The notes beneath the pieces were generated by a model. That model was given only the letters and a program-made list of their open reading frames with translations. It searched no databases and was not told where the DNA came from. A program made the translations under genes and the position numbers. A DNA stretch of 64,000 bases from Angiostrongylus vasorum (taxonomy: Eukaryota > Nematoda > Chromadorea > Rhabditida > Metastrongylidae): positions 508,001 to 572,000 of the forward strand of contig JADANN010000438.1 of assembly GCA_018806985.1 (NCBI GenBank). Reading direction: 5' to 3'. Below are positions 30,779 to 43,775 of this stretch, piece by piece. How positions within the stretch are numbered: position 1 is the stretch's first letter; every line of letters starts with the position of its first letter.

Positions 30779-33425
30779 TTCAGACTCTGGACGTCGGCCT
30801 CTTATCCGCGCATGATGACACTGATCTCTCACCGGTATCCGCGGTTTCCAGTCATATTTTCATTTTTACTCATTTTTAATACGATTTCGAGTTTCCTAAA
30901 ACTTTCAGCTTCGCTTTTAATAAAATAATTCCAGTACATTGGATGGAAAAAAACGGCCGGTGCAGTAGGCGTTGCTTGGGACAAAATTCAAAGCGACGGG
31001 ATCTTGCCTGACTACGACAGATTAAAGTGTGTTGACAAATTTCACGTGGCGTAATCGACCTATGCAACAGAATTTTCTGTGTTAGGGTTAAAAATATGCC
31101 CTTAATTTAAGGCTTATACTTATACTTTGGATACTTGGATAAGTCATGTTCACGAGTGATGAAGCTGGCATTCTTCCATCACGTTGCGTCCCTAGATGAT
31201 CGGATGTTCATGACATGTGTCTACTTTGAGTAGGACTAGAAGTCTCAGTACCATTTTGCGACCCGCAAATCGTTTTCAGCTACGAAACAACTGTCTAATG
31301 TGAGCCACAAAAAAGCTCCTTCGTCATATGGGTGATGGCCCTACAGGGCACTTACCTACCTTATCCCGAGTACCGCTCTCACGTCCTTCACTCACTCACA
31401 CCGTCTCTCTCTCTGTATCTTTTTTCTTTGTCTCTAACGTCTAACATACTTGAGTCGGTCCATCTAAGTTTGTTCTATCTTCGATACTTGTAGCGAAGAA
31501 TTTGGAGGACTGAATACTTTTCAAAATGAGAATTTCGTTGCCCTCCAGTGATCTTTCTAGTCAGAAAATGTTGCGATGCGAGTAGGAGCGGGTTAATTGG
31601 AATTACTTGACAAAGAACTTCTTAAATTCAAACTTTAGTGGTCCTATATACTGTCAAGATGATTTAATCATTAGAATCAGTGTCGAAAATTTGTTGAGTG
31701 ATTTCTTTTGTTCCATCTGACGTGCTTGAAATGCGCGCAAGTATAATCTATGTGTAGAGCATGTAGAATAGACTTATTAAACAAGTTGTGTTGAGACATA
31801 GACAGAAATACTTAGCCGTCACTGTTACTAGGGATCATGGCAATAGATAATATTGCGCCGCTGACCTAGAACCAATTATGTGGAGGCGTAATTTCATGTA
31901 GGTTGTGAGGAGTCCACCTAAATGGTGGCTCTCAGCTCGAATGAAGTTGAAAGTTGCCTCTGCAGTTCTGACGACTTTCACGTTTTTTACCGCATGAATG
32001 CCTATTTCCTTAGCCACCTAATGATCCGAGAAGGATTCACATGGTTGAAGAAATGTGCTCGGTTGCAGAATTCATCAATCGTTCTTCGTCACCTTTCTCT
32101 CTACGCAACGACAACCATAATGTTGATTCTACAAGATCTTGGAAAAACCCAGCGATGAAGTTTACCTTCTGCTAGCATATCGTCTGCGTCTTCAGAGCCA
32201 ATAATTGTTCTTAGCAGAATATCTTAGAACTTCGCATCGGAGTCCATGGATTTGAAAATAATGGGCAGGGTAAGCGGCAGCCTGACCTTCTCGTGGCAAC
32301 CAATACAATTCATTCATGTTACCTCACAACTATAGAAGGCCTCCTAAAGGTTCTGAAGCGTGCGAGCAGAGAATGCCATAGCGAACTAAATCAATAAGAA
32401 AAGGAAAAGATCACAGTAAATCGAAGATTTTGTCTATTCGCCCTTGTTCCAAAGCTCCAACGTCTGGATCGAGCCGAGCCGCATTATTGTTTATAAGGGT
32501 GAAAAAAAATAAAAATCGAACAATTTTAGGAGCGGAACACCGAAACTATTGTATATTTTAGGTCTTTGATATCATCTGTCGACTTTAGGGAAGATACGTT
32601 ATAATAAGTGGCGATCAAGAATGCGGCCGATTTATTGAACACCTTCACAGTTACACTTGAAAAAACGAGAGTCATAAACTCATAAAGTTACACCTGAACC
32701 CCCCAAAAAAGCCAAGCTAAGAGGTTTCCAAGCCATCCCCTAAAGGCAGCTCCCTTTCTCTATAGGTCATTGAGAAATTTGCAACCTACTATCTTGCTCT
32801 CTACTTGAACTACGGGAATTTTCGACATTGATATACACCTATCTGAATTTCGGTTGAGAAGCCTAGAGCTCCTTTTCACTTGTCTGAGCTTGTCAACAAA
32901 TCAATCCAAGACAACAGTTACTTCGAAATGAGTAATGAAATCATCAGCAAAATGAAACGAAATAAAAATTAATTCTAAAAACGTAGAACCTTGTTTACTA
33001 GCAGTCCATTTTTGGCTTCCTTCTCTCAAGAGCGAACTGCTACTGAAATGGTATTTTATCTGTCATCGAAAAACCCATTACCCATTAGTACACCGGACCG
33101 AACCCCATAAAAGTTTCCAGGTCTCTGTCGAGTTACCTCCGCCTAATGGGCTTTGTTGCACTCGCTCGAGGGATCCGAACAGTGGAAAACTCTTGTATGT
33201 GAACCCTTTCCTTACTAATTTTGACGAAATATTATCCATGGATTGCTCGCAGGACCCTTCCCTTATCAGTCATACAAACTAAAGACACAATGCCCAACAC
33301 TTAAACCCATTTTTTACCTTACTGTCTATCTATGTTTTTTTTTGGTTCGTGTTTTACCTTCTAAACAACAAGTGGTGACGAGATTTAGCCTCTCTATTTA
33401 AACACCTGTTAACTAACTGAATTCA
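30779..33425. other. Unassigned spacer upstream of copy 2
   Basis: 2.6 kb. The signal-peptide exon and first ligand-binding exon of copy 2 would be expected here or further left, but I could not identify them. A short pyrimidine run (CTCACACCGTCTCTCTCTCT) lies near 31400. Confidence 0.4.
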
Positions 33426-33427
33426 CT

Positions 33428-33965
33428 TTTTTTTAACTTATTATTTACTGCCCATTCTTCTTAACGGCAGTGTATGTATTGCGAAATATAACTTTAATGA
33501 TGCTGAGATATTTGCAAACTCGGACCGCAGGTGTCTACGGTGGGGAACGAACGCGCTATTGTCCTTTCCGGGGAGTAGCGCGCTCACCACCACACCATGC
33601 AGGGTCCTTCGTTTCGCCTGTCTCTCAGCTAGTTCTATTGATCTTTTGCCATCAGCAATCACCCTGTCAGCTCTTAACGGCAGTGTATGTATATAATAAG
33701 TTAAAAATTGTGATTATAACTGCAGCCTCAGCTTAACTGGGTTCGTTGCCGATTTGGGCCCCCCCAGATCAATCCCGCTGACGGGTGATTGCTGATGGCA
33801 AAAGATCAATAGAACTAGCTGAGAGACAGGCGAAACGAAGGACCTGCATGGTGTGGTGGTGAGCGCGCTACTCCCCGGAAAGGACAACAGCGCGTTCGTT
33901 CCCCACCGTAGACACCTGCGGTCCGGAGTTTTGCAAATATCACAGCATCATTGAATTCACTTCAT
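33428..33965. mobile_element. Inverted dimer of family C
   Basis: 33428-33670 is a minus copy (TTATTTACTGCCCATTC, ACCGCAGGTGTCTACGG, CACACCATGCAGGGTCC). 33690-33965 is a plus copy (GCTGACGGGTGATTGCTG, GTGTGGTGGTGAGCGCG, ACCTGCGGTCCGGAG). The arms are near complements, giving a palindrome of about 540 bp just upstream of the first copy-2 exon. Confidence 0.8.
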
Positions 33966-34042
33966 TTATCAAGAGATCCCTTCTTAGCAGCTGATTCAAA
34001 ATATGTTACTACACTTGGTAGATTATACTAGAATACTTTCAG

Positions 34043-37000
34043 CTTGACATGGGTGCTGAGCGATTGCAATAATGCACAAGACGCTGGCTTCATTATCGAG
34101 TGGCAGCAGTGGGGTGTCGATGTTGTGTTGGGACCACCTTGCTCATCATGTAAATATTTCGTGAAAATAGCAATACAAACATCCTATACAAAATTTATCT
34201 GACCGCCCTTTTAATAAACTAGAAAGCTATCCTTCGCAAGTAATTTCAAGTCCAAAGTTTCTTTGCCGCCATAACTCGCGAAGAACCACAGTATCGCAGA
34301 AATCAGGCAAGTGCACCTCACAGCTAACGTATGTTTAAAACCTTGTTCAATGCTGCCAAGAACTATACCTACTGTTTTTTTTTATTTCTGCCATTTTTTT
34401 CGAATTTTTTTATCTATTTCGTGTTAGCTCATCAAGGAAATATATGCTGATTAGTCACGCCCAGTTAAAGGAAAGTTGGTTATCGAGTTAACCTACAATG
34501 TCAAAAACCTGACGGTGCAAAAAATTAGTAGCGAAATGAGGACCACGATCGCCCATAGTAAAGCATAATAGGTCCATTTCCTCATTGTTAAGGCTTTTTA
34601 GTTTGTTTTGGCATTCTTTTAAATATTATCGTGCTTGTATCATAAAAAGGATACAGGATAAAGCTCTCGGAGTTGATCAATCCCTGAGGGATGCGCAATG
34701 CATTCGACTTCATTAAGCATCGTTTAGAGGTGATTGATTGCACATCTGGCTTCCATGATACCTCGCGGTGGCCTACCGATGTATCGAACCAGTGCTGCTA
34801 TCCTCGCAAACAAGTCTGGTACCAACTCGCCAACCCCGGGGGATGGAAGGCTTGGTGGGCCATTGTGTCACACACCGACAAAATGTAACCAACTTGAGAA
34901 CTATCGAAGAAAAGGTTTCACTTATAAGTCTCAGTGCTTTATATGGTTAATATTTCCTCTGCTTCACTTTGATCATTTGTTATGCGCAGTTTTACGAGTT
35001 CACCTATCTCTAATTTGGGACCTTCAGTTAAGATCTAAAAAGTTTTTAAAAAAAATTCCCGGCTGTTATTAGTTGCTTTGCTTTAAATTTTTTCACTCAA
35101 ATAACAATTTAAATGTAGTGAAATGTCCCTTGACATTTGCACTAGCGAACATTAACAAGAATTTATTCGTTCTTCAGCCGCTCTTATATCTGGAATCGTC
35201 GCCAAAGCTCTTAATTTTCCGATAGTTATATGGGCGACTACCTTTTCATCAAAGCTGCTGAACACCAGCGACTACCCGACACTGATGTCGCCAAGTTGGA
35301 GTTCGGTCAGGGTTCGTTCACTGCCGGTTTCATATCAGCACTTTTACTGACTCTACAGAAAAGCAGCTGCAAACAGGCTGTATTGAGTTCGATATATTTT
35401 TTCTACTTACATCGATAAAAAGATAGAAAACCTAATGAAAACAACATCTGAATACTTAGACTTCGTTTTATTCTAAGTTTCGCTATAGACTTATTGACTT
35501 ACTGGGGCTAGAAAGCGCTGAGTGGCTTAGAACAACCATATGCTACCTCCTGATAGGATCTACAAAGCTGAGAATGAATTCAGAGTTGCAATTGTAAGCA
35601 GAAGTTAGGGTAAAACAGTACCAGGAAAGTCTGATACCTTAGCAACACATATTAACTAGCTGGCAAGCAACGGCTGAAACCGTAGCGCGGTTTTCCGAGC
35701 GCCCAAAGAAAGCATATCCTATCCAATTTCTAAGTTACCGGTCAAATGGAAACGGCAGTGAAGTCTCGTGTAATTCTTTGGAAATACAGCCTATTTAAGT
35801 ACTCAGGCGGATCCAATATTAAAGTGAGAGGGCAGTATGTTTAAGTTTAGAATTTTTTGTAAAACATTTGGCAGTTCAAAAAAGATACGATTTCTAATAT
35901 TTCCGTGGAAACCTGTTTCTAAGAAAGTCATCAAAAATGAATGCATCAGAGGTGTTTCGTTAGCTGCTCCGCCATTCACGTTGTGCTAAACAAAGATGTT
36001 TGTCTTCAAAAAATAGAAGGTTATAAAAAGTTTTCATTTTTCCTTCTGGATGTTCACGATAAGCATTCCTGGTTGTCAGAGACACCTACGAATACAACTA
36101 TATCCCAGGGGGACTCTAGAGCGCACAGTTAAGTGCTGTAAATAATGGCAAAGCAGGGGACCATGATATTCTTTAAAACGATGGAAGATCGTCTTGACGA
36201 ACAGAAAAGGAATGCTAGTGTAGTGCTATTATGAAGTCTGCATCACTTATAATTAAACTAACTTGTTGAGTAGAAGCACTGGCAAACTCTTCAATCCATT
36301 GTATTCGCGCACGTGGATGCTCGCCGACTTCTTGTTCGGTTAACACATTCATATTGCAGCAGTTGTTTTTGCTTTCCCCCAAGGGTAAGAGAGCCAGTGG
36401 TGGCTCGTCAGACCTTATCACAGTATAGGTTTATTCCTAGCAATGATTCCTCACGAAGATGGTCGATGTACTTTATTTATCAGAGTGAACCCTCTCAGAA
36501 ATTAACCTCGAAATAAAACGACGGACCCGCATGGTGTGGTGGTGAATGCGTTATTCCCCGGAAAAGGGTAATAGCGCGTTCGCTCCCCACCGCAGACACC
36601 TGCGATCCGGAGTTTTGCGGATATCTCAGCATAGAAGTTATATTTCGCAATATGCTCTGCCATTAAAAAGAGTAGGCAGTAAATAAAAAGTTTAAGATTG
36701 GAGACTTTTTAAAAATTTTTTAGTCAAGCCCGTACATTGGTGCGACTGTTGGAACGGTATCAATGGAGCGATGTGGCGGTGGTTTATTACACGGTTAAAA
36801 GTGGTTCACTACCACGATGCTCTGCGATCATTAGAGACCTTGAGGTGCGTTGGCGTTACTTTTACATAGGCACTAATTCTTCAAATAAATTAGCATGCTT
36901 AATTGAAAACGTGCCGTATCTTGAAGAAAGGACCTGCACCTAAAATATCCAGCAGTATTCTGAAGCACTGAACATCTCGTTTATTCCTTCTTCATCGCTT

Positions 37001-37847
37001 CTGCTTAAGTTTGTTCCAAAATAGGTTTTATTTTATTTCATTTACACAAAGCCTTTCTTTTTGTGCCACCATTCCCAGGCAAAGGTGAAGGAGTTGTTAG
37101 TTAGGCCATTTCTATTCACGTCAAGCTTTACACCCAGCTTGTCGATACAACGATATTATGAAGCTGAGTTCTTCTCTTTGACTAGACTCTATGCTTACAT
37201 CACCGAACCGAGTGAGGTTTTCCAAAGAAAGGCTAGGCAAGGGTCTCGATCGGTGTGGTGGACAGCACGTGAGCCCCCGCTGAGCGTAATCACAGGTTGG
37301 AAGCCCAACTGATGCTTTCTCGAGCTCTCCTCATATCTCAGAATCACTATGTCTTTTTTATCCTAATAGTGAAGAGTGATTATTTTTTGTAGCAATTGTT
37401 TCGATGGCTTGTTATTTTTTTCTCTTCATTCCAACTCCTACAATCTTTATTGGTCCCTAAGATAAGCGGCCAGTGTAATGACCACCCAGTTACCGTTTTA
37501 GTGAAGCCACATCCAATTTAGTATTTCTAGATCCTGGCTGACGCAAATCAGAAAATAACGATAACATATCGCCGCCAGCTGAATAATTTCAGCAAGGACA
37601 CTTTGACAAGCGTCCTTCGATCCATCAGGGATGTGTCACGAAGTCGGCGATAACTTTTTTTTGGAAAATTTTTAGAAGGTTTTTTGCGAATCTTAGAAAA
37701 CGAAAGAAGGTCTCCGTATTTCAGTTATAGTTGTGTGCATGGAAGCTTTAGAGGCAGAACGACAGCTTATGATAACTATAGCTGAGGAAGGTATGGCCAC
37801 CACAGAATATGTGTGGCTGCTGATTCATATTCAAAGAAATGGATTCG
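34043..37847 (+). CDS. Copy 2: extracellular ligand-binding (ANF-receptor) domain, first part
   Basis: Exons: 34043-34149 (LTWVLSDCNNAQDAG, VDVVLGPPCSS), 35178-about 35305 (ALISGIVAKALNFPIVIWAT, YPTLMSPSW), 36724-36844 (TLVRLLERYQWSDVAVVYYT, LPRCSAIIRDLE), 37531-37642 (LADANQKITITYRRQLNNFS) and 37725-37847 (IVVCMEALEAERQLMITIAE, YVWLLIHIQRNGFG). These follow the order of a periplasmic-binding-like receptor fold in nematode GCY proteins: GPPCS loop, I-x-GIV helix, YxWxDVA strand, VVC strand, EYVW strand. The donor of the 35178 exon could not be resolved: no GT gives the phase required by the next exon. Confidence 0.85.
34645..34876 (-). mobile_element. Family A SINE
   Basis: Reverse copy in a copy-2 intron: AAAGCTCTCGGAGTTGATCA, CTACCGATGTATCGAACCAG, GATGGAAGGCTTGGTGGGCC. 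The tRNA-like head is mostly missing. Confidence 0.78.
36515..36700 (+). mobile_element. Family C retroposon, partial
   Basis: Plus copy starting inside the element (GACGGACCCGCATGGTGTGG), with head, GTCCGGAGTTTTGC-like segment and the 3' AGGCAGTAAATAAAAAG. It ends about 25 bp before the copy-2 exon at 36724. Confidence 0.75.
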
Positions 37848-38099
37848 GTATGCTTTGCCACTATTACCCTTTAATGGCTTCGTCGAATGAATTGAAGAAC
37901 GAATCTGTGCTTTATAATTTTCGCTCCAGTACCACCATTATACTCTTTGTCATCATCGTGGAGGGGGTTACCATAGGGCTGTGAGAATGACTTCCCATCG
38001 GACTAAGTGGTTAGTGCTTTTGTCCACTGATAATCGTTAGCATATTTCCAATAACCGATTTCCATCCAACCTTGTCACAAATAGTCAACATTTAAATAG

Positions 38100-38730
38100 A
38101 TTATCAAGTTGACACGAGGTTAGTAGAAAGTTTCGTTCGGCTATCTTCTTCAGCGAGGCCGGATTGATCCCACTGTTTGGTCTACAGATGGTAGTCCACG
38201 CCATGTGGATGCTTCTTGTGGCGTCGAGTCGAATCAACTGGAAGTAGTGCATCGCTCGAGTAAAAAATCTCACTCGGCGGTGTTCTTTTTGTACAGGGCG
38301 GAATTGATCTATTTTCTCAGTGTAACATGATTTGCTTTTTCGGCGGCAATGCATCCTGAAACAGTATGTCATTAGCTGGGACATAGCCCAACAATGTTTC
38401 CAGAAACCGACTTCCATTAAAATTCGGCATAACTACCCACACTAGTGAAATACTGACTGTTACAGGGCAATAGTTCAAAATTCATCTTATATAAAAGGCT
38501 GCACAGTGAAATTCTTCATTTATTCGAGTGAAGGTTCACTTCATTGGATTCGACTCAATATGTAAACACCCACATCGGCGAAAGACGATTACCTTTGGAG
38601 CATTGACTCAGATCAATCGGGGCCCGAAGAAGACAGTGATTTGGAGCAGTAGCCAAATAGCGCTGTTTACCAGCATCGTGTTAGCTTAATAGTCCAAGGA
38701 AATATTGATTGCTACGATACGTCACGTATC
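38100..38730. repeat. Degenerate dispersed repeat region in a copy-2 intron
   Basis: Shares short ordered words with 9735-10110, 11690-12000 and 26140-26285 (TTTCGTTCGGCTA, GTCGAGTCGAATCAACTGG, GTGTTAGCTTAATAGTCCAA, TACGTCACG). A 110-codon minus-strand frame across it is not recognised. Confidence 0.35.
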
Positions 38731-39264
38731 AGGCCCGCTTAATTTTCCGCTTATGCGGCAGTGTCCCCTCACCTCGAAGTCCATAGTAGCTTCGAAATCC
38801 TTTACTCATCTGCGCCATACGAGATCTCAAGTGTTCTAACACGCTTTTGATAACGCTTTAAGACCGTTGATCCTGTTATGTTGAAGTTTCTGAGATATAC
38901 TGTGTTGCAAGAGAAGTGGTGCATACGAAGAAATAGGCATAGAGCTGGTGTTCTTTGCCAGCTGTAATAAACCTTTTGCACTGTTGCACAGCTTTTGGAC
39001 TGATTGTCTCTTCGTGTTCAGCCTTGAAGCCGATTTATATAAAACTGAGTTCCCGATAAAAATTCGCATAGTTGGATCATTTTTTAGGTAATCCATCCCT
39101 TGAGTGTGGATTAGACGTCAGAAACGATTTCGATTCTTTCGTAATAACAACAGTTTTCTTGTAGTTTAACCAAAGACCAATCTTTCTGCCCCTCCTGATT
39201 CTCGACATTAATGAAACATCCACATCACCGGCTTAGCCATATAGCGCAGCACTCGAAGGAAAAG

Positions 39265-39471
39265 CATGGCAAAAAGATGGATGCAAAGTTTTGCCTCTGT
39301 CATACCTTCTTTCTCTTCTTCTTCTTCACAATTACTGTTTCATGTCATGAAACGGCCTTCGTGGAAAGCATCCGCAACCAATGCTGGTGCTTCACAAGTT
39401 GTAAGGGCCTTAATTTCTTCTTTTCAGCTCATATGAAACAACAGCAGCATCCAGAGCGGCAGTGTAAGTGA
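39265..39471 (+). other. Small open frame: hydrophobic leader plus Cys-rich segment
   Basis: From ATG at 39265: a leader MDAKFCLCHTFFLFFFFTIT, then SCHETAFVES and NQCWCFTSCKG, ending near 39470. It looks like a signal peptide followed by a short Cys-rich stretch. It lies within a copy-2 intron and ends across an internal TTTTCAG, so it may be an exon of a nested gene or chance. No family recognised. Confidence 0.2.
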
Positions 39472-39694
39472 AAAATATCCCAATTAATGCTACTTTCCCA
39501 ACCATTATGACCTGGCCACTCACCACCCAAAAGCTGCTAGTCAAAGAACATTCGAAATAAAAACGTTGTGACAAAGAATTTCACCTAAATCTTTTACTAG
39601 TGCTTTTTGTAATCTCGTTGAGCAAAACTTTGCAAATCTTCTGCAGGTTTGATTTTTGCATAGAAAAATGTTTCTTGAAAATCTGATACACCAG

Positions 39695-42052
39695 GCGAAG
39701 TGTGGAAAGACACAAGTGAGACACCGGACGGGAAAGACGACCTGGCACTACAAGCGGCGAGAAACTTCTTTGTGGTGACTTTTCTTAGCATCTAAGCATT
39801 GGAATATATGTATGCAAGTTAGCAACGTTAATGGATTTAACTTCAATCAAAGCAGATCGACAGGACTCCACTCAATTCATCTACGCAGTTCGTTGCTGAT
39901 GTCAAAGCCAAGATGCTCCAACCACCGTACAATTGCACGGAATGCGACGACATTGATCCGGTATGTACGACTTCGTTAGATTACTTAAACTTCATAAAAA
40001 ATTACAACACGCGAAATTGTTAGGAATATTCAGAATTCCGCAAATGTAATATCTCCACCTATGGTAAGAGGGCTCATCAATGGCTTACTCCCTCATCGTT
40101 GCTGGGGGTGTTCCTAAATGTCGGAGTGAGATGTACGACCACTAAGTGGTTTTTCCCATCAGCAGGGGCTGTGATGACGACGTGAGCGAAACTTCAGATA
40201 GGACTGACTTCGAGACTCCAGGACGCTGTAAAGGGTTTAACGAGCAGCAAGCCAGCCTCAATACTTCGCACACTGGCCACTCCCGTCTACGACGACAGGT
40301 GATGAGACAATCGAATCTCGTGTTGCACAAGACGGGATTGCAACCGGGCCAAACGAAACCGTCCACACCACGCCATGGAGACTGCTTCTTGCTCTGTGCC
40401 TATAACATCAGCACAATCTCGCCAGACGTTTGATATTGTAGTGAAATATCTTTGATTTTTTCAACAGTTTTTCAAACTCGGCTGTACAGCACTTTTTGGA
40501 TTTTCCATTAATTCCAAAGTTAGCGTTTTACCGAAGCTCTTTCTAATACATCACCACCGTGGGCAATAACAAATCTTAGTGGCACTCATCATAAAAAAAA
40601 GCTCTCGGCGTTGATCAATCCCTGAGGGGATGCGGCATGCATTCGACTTCAGTTTGGAGGTGATTGAATGCATATCTGGCCTTTACAATGACTCGCGGTG
40701 GCCTACCGATGTATCGAGCCAGTGCTGCTCTCCTCCCAGATAAGTCTGGTACCAATTTTCCGACCTCGGAGGGATGGAAGGATTGCTGGCTCAGAGGCGT
40801 AGGGATAGATGCCAAGTTTATTGCAGGGCGCCTCCGACCACTGCGCCACATGCGCCAGCACTCACCATAGCCCTAGACTTATGCTTCATTCTGTGATTGA
40901 AGTCTACAGATTCTCGAAATTTTGTACAACTTCAGTTTTTTCTAACATTGTCATATTGAATATCCTTCTTTGGAAGTTCTTCATTCTGTAAGGTCCACTT
41001 TTTAACGAATACTTTTCATCGAATATTTTTTTTGTACGGTTATACCACCATGCCACTTGCAAACCGCCGTTTGATGCAAAAAACACATTGTTGTCTTCAT
41101 AAAAGTATTGAAATTTCGATTGAAATTGAAAAAATTGAAGAAGACCCGCACGGTGTGGTGGTGAACTCGCTAGGCCCCGGAAACGGTAATAACGCGTTTG
41201 TTCACTGCTGCAGACACCTGCGGTTCGGAGTTTTCCAACTATCTCAACATCATTACGGGTATATTTCACATAGTACCCTGCCGTGGAAAATTTTAATAAG
41301 CAGCAAGTAAAAAGAAGTTAATATTGGAATTTTGTTAAAAAACAGAATTCACATTTGTCACGTGTCCAATGATTAGGTTCTTATTGGGCACTCTCATTAA
41401 AGCCACAACTTCCCAATGGGCCTCACTAGCCGGCATTACACGAAGAGCAACACAATTTTAATATGAAGTCGTTTCTTTTCATTGTACGTGGTAATGAAGT
41501 ATGTACGGCTAGCTAGCCAAAGTACTGTCAAGGCATTGCTTACTACTCCTACCTGAGCCTTCATCGATGGAATTGTCATTATTCCTGTTCGCCTATTTGG
41601 CCCTGGCAAAGTGAAAAACGTCTGCTATAGATCGAAATTAGCACTCATGAACACCTATCAGCTTCTATGAGGCCTGAAGCCATTGAGGATGAAGGGAATT
41701 GGGTAAACCACACTTGGAAAAAGCCAAGGTAATTTCTGAAAGATCCGCAATAATTTTTGAACTAATTTGAAATAGCTAAAAAGGAAGGAATGGAAAGTGA
41801 TAAAATTAGAACATCCTAACCCACTGTGTGCTTTTTCAAAGGTGTAACACAGTGACGAACTGTAAGGACCTTTTGTAATTTTCCGATAACAGCAGTAATC
41901 TTTGCCTCTTTTTTTATTAGGTTACCTCTCAAGTTGTTGAGTTGGCTGATTCAATGTTGCTCTATGCGATTGCACTGAATCGTTCAATAGCCTCGGACTA
42001 CCGAATCCAACAGGATACGAGCTAGTGCATTTTGCTAAAGGCACCTTCCAAG
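39695..42052 (+). CDS. Copy 2: ligand-binding domain, second part, with a frameshift
   Basis: Exons: 39695-39774 (GEVWKDTSETPDGKDDLALQ, ARNFFV), 39856-39960 (FVADVKAKMLQPPYNCTECD) and 41921-42052 (VTSQVVELADSMLLYAIALN, then in another frame PNPTGYELVHFAKGTFQ). The VWKD, PPYNC and ADSMLLYAIALNR blocks are characteristic of this receptor fold. In the last exon the frame moves by one base between about 41980 and 42000; reading only the first frame gives TAG within 12 codons. Confidence 0.82.
40060..40150 (+). mobile_element. Family D retroposon, 5' fragment
   Basis: CTCCCTCATCGTTGCTGG and GTGTTCCTAAATGTCGGAG match the family D head; truncated at about 40150. Confidence 0.55.
40150..40440 (+). 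mobile_element. Possible RTE-like leader fragment
   Basis: An open frame ending CFLLCAYNISTISPDV resembles the start of an RTE endonuclease domain (cf. YNxRT followed by LAS). Upstream it is Arg/Ser/Thr-rich. Weak evidence: only the short terminal motif supports it, and no endonuclease follows. Confidence 0.2.
40593..40856 (-). mobile_element. Family A SINE
   Basis: Reverse copy, near full length, from AAGCTCTCGGCGTTGATC to the head complement CCACTGCGCCACATGCGCC. It includes the core GTCTGGTACCAATTTTCCGA. Confidence 0.85.
41130..41330 (+). mobile_element. Family C retroposon, partial
   Basis: Starts at GACCCGCACGGTGTGGTGG and runs through CAGACACCTGCGGTTCGGAG to a 3' part (CCTGCCGTGGAAAATTTTAA, AAAAGAAGTTAA). 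Confidence 0.75.
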
Positions 42053-42929
42053 GTGAGTAAAGAAAAACATTTCAGTGGATGCAATTAATCGGCACCGACT
42101 GGAGAATAACCGGATGACGCTTTGAAAAATGTTTGGAGACAATGAGATGCTTCAAAATTTAAAAATTTATGGCGCTAAGGTTCGCTAACACATAAAACTC
42201 AATTCAACAAAGAAAGAGCAAAAAGAAAAAATGCATTAATACTTCGTTACTGAAGTAACGCTGCACATATAGTGCCATTTTTTACGATCGTTGTTTCCGC
42301 TCATCATCAGAGTGAACCGAGCGAATTATCAGTGGAATTTACATTCTTACGCTAGGGCTACTGAAATGCTTTCACTCGCCCAAGGGTTACAGAGAGCATG
42401 GTAAATGTGCAAGATGATTTTTTATTTTCACTCATCACGATGGTAAAATGAATTACGGGGACAGTTTTTTCTCCCAGCCATGCCACACTGACTTCAACTT
42501 CATCGGTGCACGAAGACACGAACACAGATGTTTCCAACACTTTGCTGTAGGTATTGCCATATCAGCGTAGAGCAGCTAAATTTTGGAACACCTGTTGCTA
42601 GCAATCTGCAATTACGACGCATTTTTTGCAGCCTTCGACCTAGGCTAAAAGGAGCGAATACGACTTTGTCCTCATATATGTTCTTAAGTTCCACCCTTGT
42701 CTAGCTGACGCGAGGTTGCTATAAATGTTGTTATTGTTACTCTTGTCGCTGTTCAATGGCCGGCCTTTTTTGCGACTTAGTCTTCCTCAGGGTCTCGACG
42801 TATTTTGTGTAAAAGAGCTCAATAATTCGCTGAAATCTATAGCGTTAATGAAAGACCTAACATACAAATCGACGCGAATTTCTCAAAAACTATTCACTGT
42901 GCTGCCGGACTACCCGTGTGTTGCTCACG

Positions 42930-43240
42930 GCGGATAGTGGGTGAGACCCATCCAGGGAGATGTGTATGAAAAATTCATCCTGATATAAGCTGATATGTCA
43001 CGTGTGGTAGTGAAGCATTCGACTTCTCGGTCCTTCGTTCGACTTTGGAAATTTGCCCAAACGCCACAAAAACTCTTGGAGAAGAATTTCAAAAGCCTGA
43101 AGATGAACTGGAAACACGAATGCTTTGACGAATGCCTCACTATCACATGTGGTATGGCACCTTATCTCAAAAAAGTTTTTCTGACAGACATCCCTATGAG
43201 TGCTCACAATCTCCCGTGAGCTATATACTGGTGGCCCAGC
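42930..43240 (+). mobile_element. Possible Penelope-like C-terminal remnant
   Basis: The frame 42995-43219 includes CLTITCGMAPYLK, preceded by KNFKSLKMN. The same order occurs at the end of the Penelope-like proteins here (ECPEITRDLAPYL after SKNPRMNN at 61660-61755; ECLIITRDIGQYI at about 46850). Short and diverged. Confidence 0.35.
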
Positions 43241-43775
43241 AGCAAAGTGAATATTTTTTGAAAAAATTGGCCTTCTTTTATATCCTGGATCTTCATTAAT
43301 ACTATAGATTTCACCGAATTATGAGGCTATCGTCCTAAAGCTTTAAACGGGATCATGCCTTCGTCTTCCTTCCAAAAAAACTTTTAGTCGAACAAGAGTG
43401 GCATAGGTCAAAAAGGATGCATCTAATACGATACGGTTTTGCCGTGATTTTTTAAAAAACACAATGTCAAGAACCCCGATTGGCCACTTCAAAACACAGA
43501 AACCTATCAGGACATTCTATCTCAAAACATCCGTGCCGATGGCATTTTCGATATGCAAATCATTGTGCTTCATCAGAGCAAGTATGAATCCTCGTGCATT
43601 AAATGTATGGTCCGTAGCTGTGCACTATATTATAGAAGATTAACCAAAAATTAGACAGGCTTAGACGGTGTTGTGCCAAGTCCTAAGCTTATAGTTGATG
43701 CTAGAGTTCCATAGAGCGGTGAATCGGTAGGTTATCAATCAGCAAGATAAAGTATATCCTGCATCGTTTTTTAAA

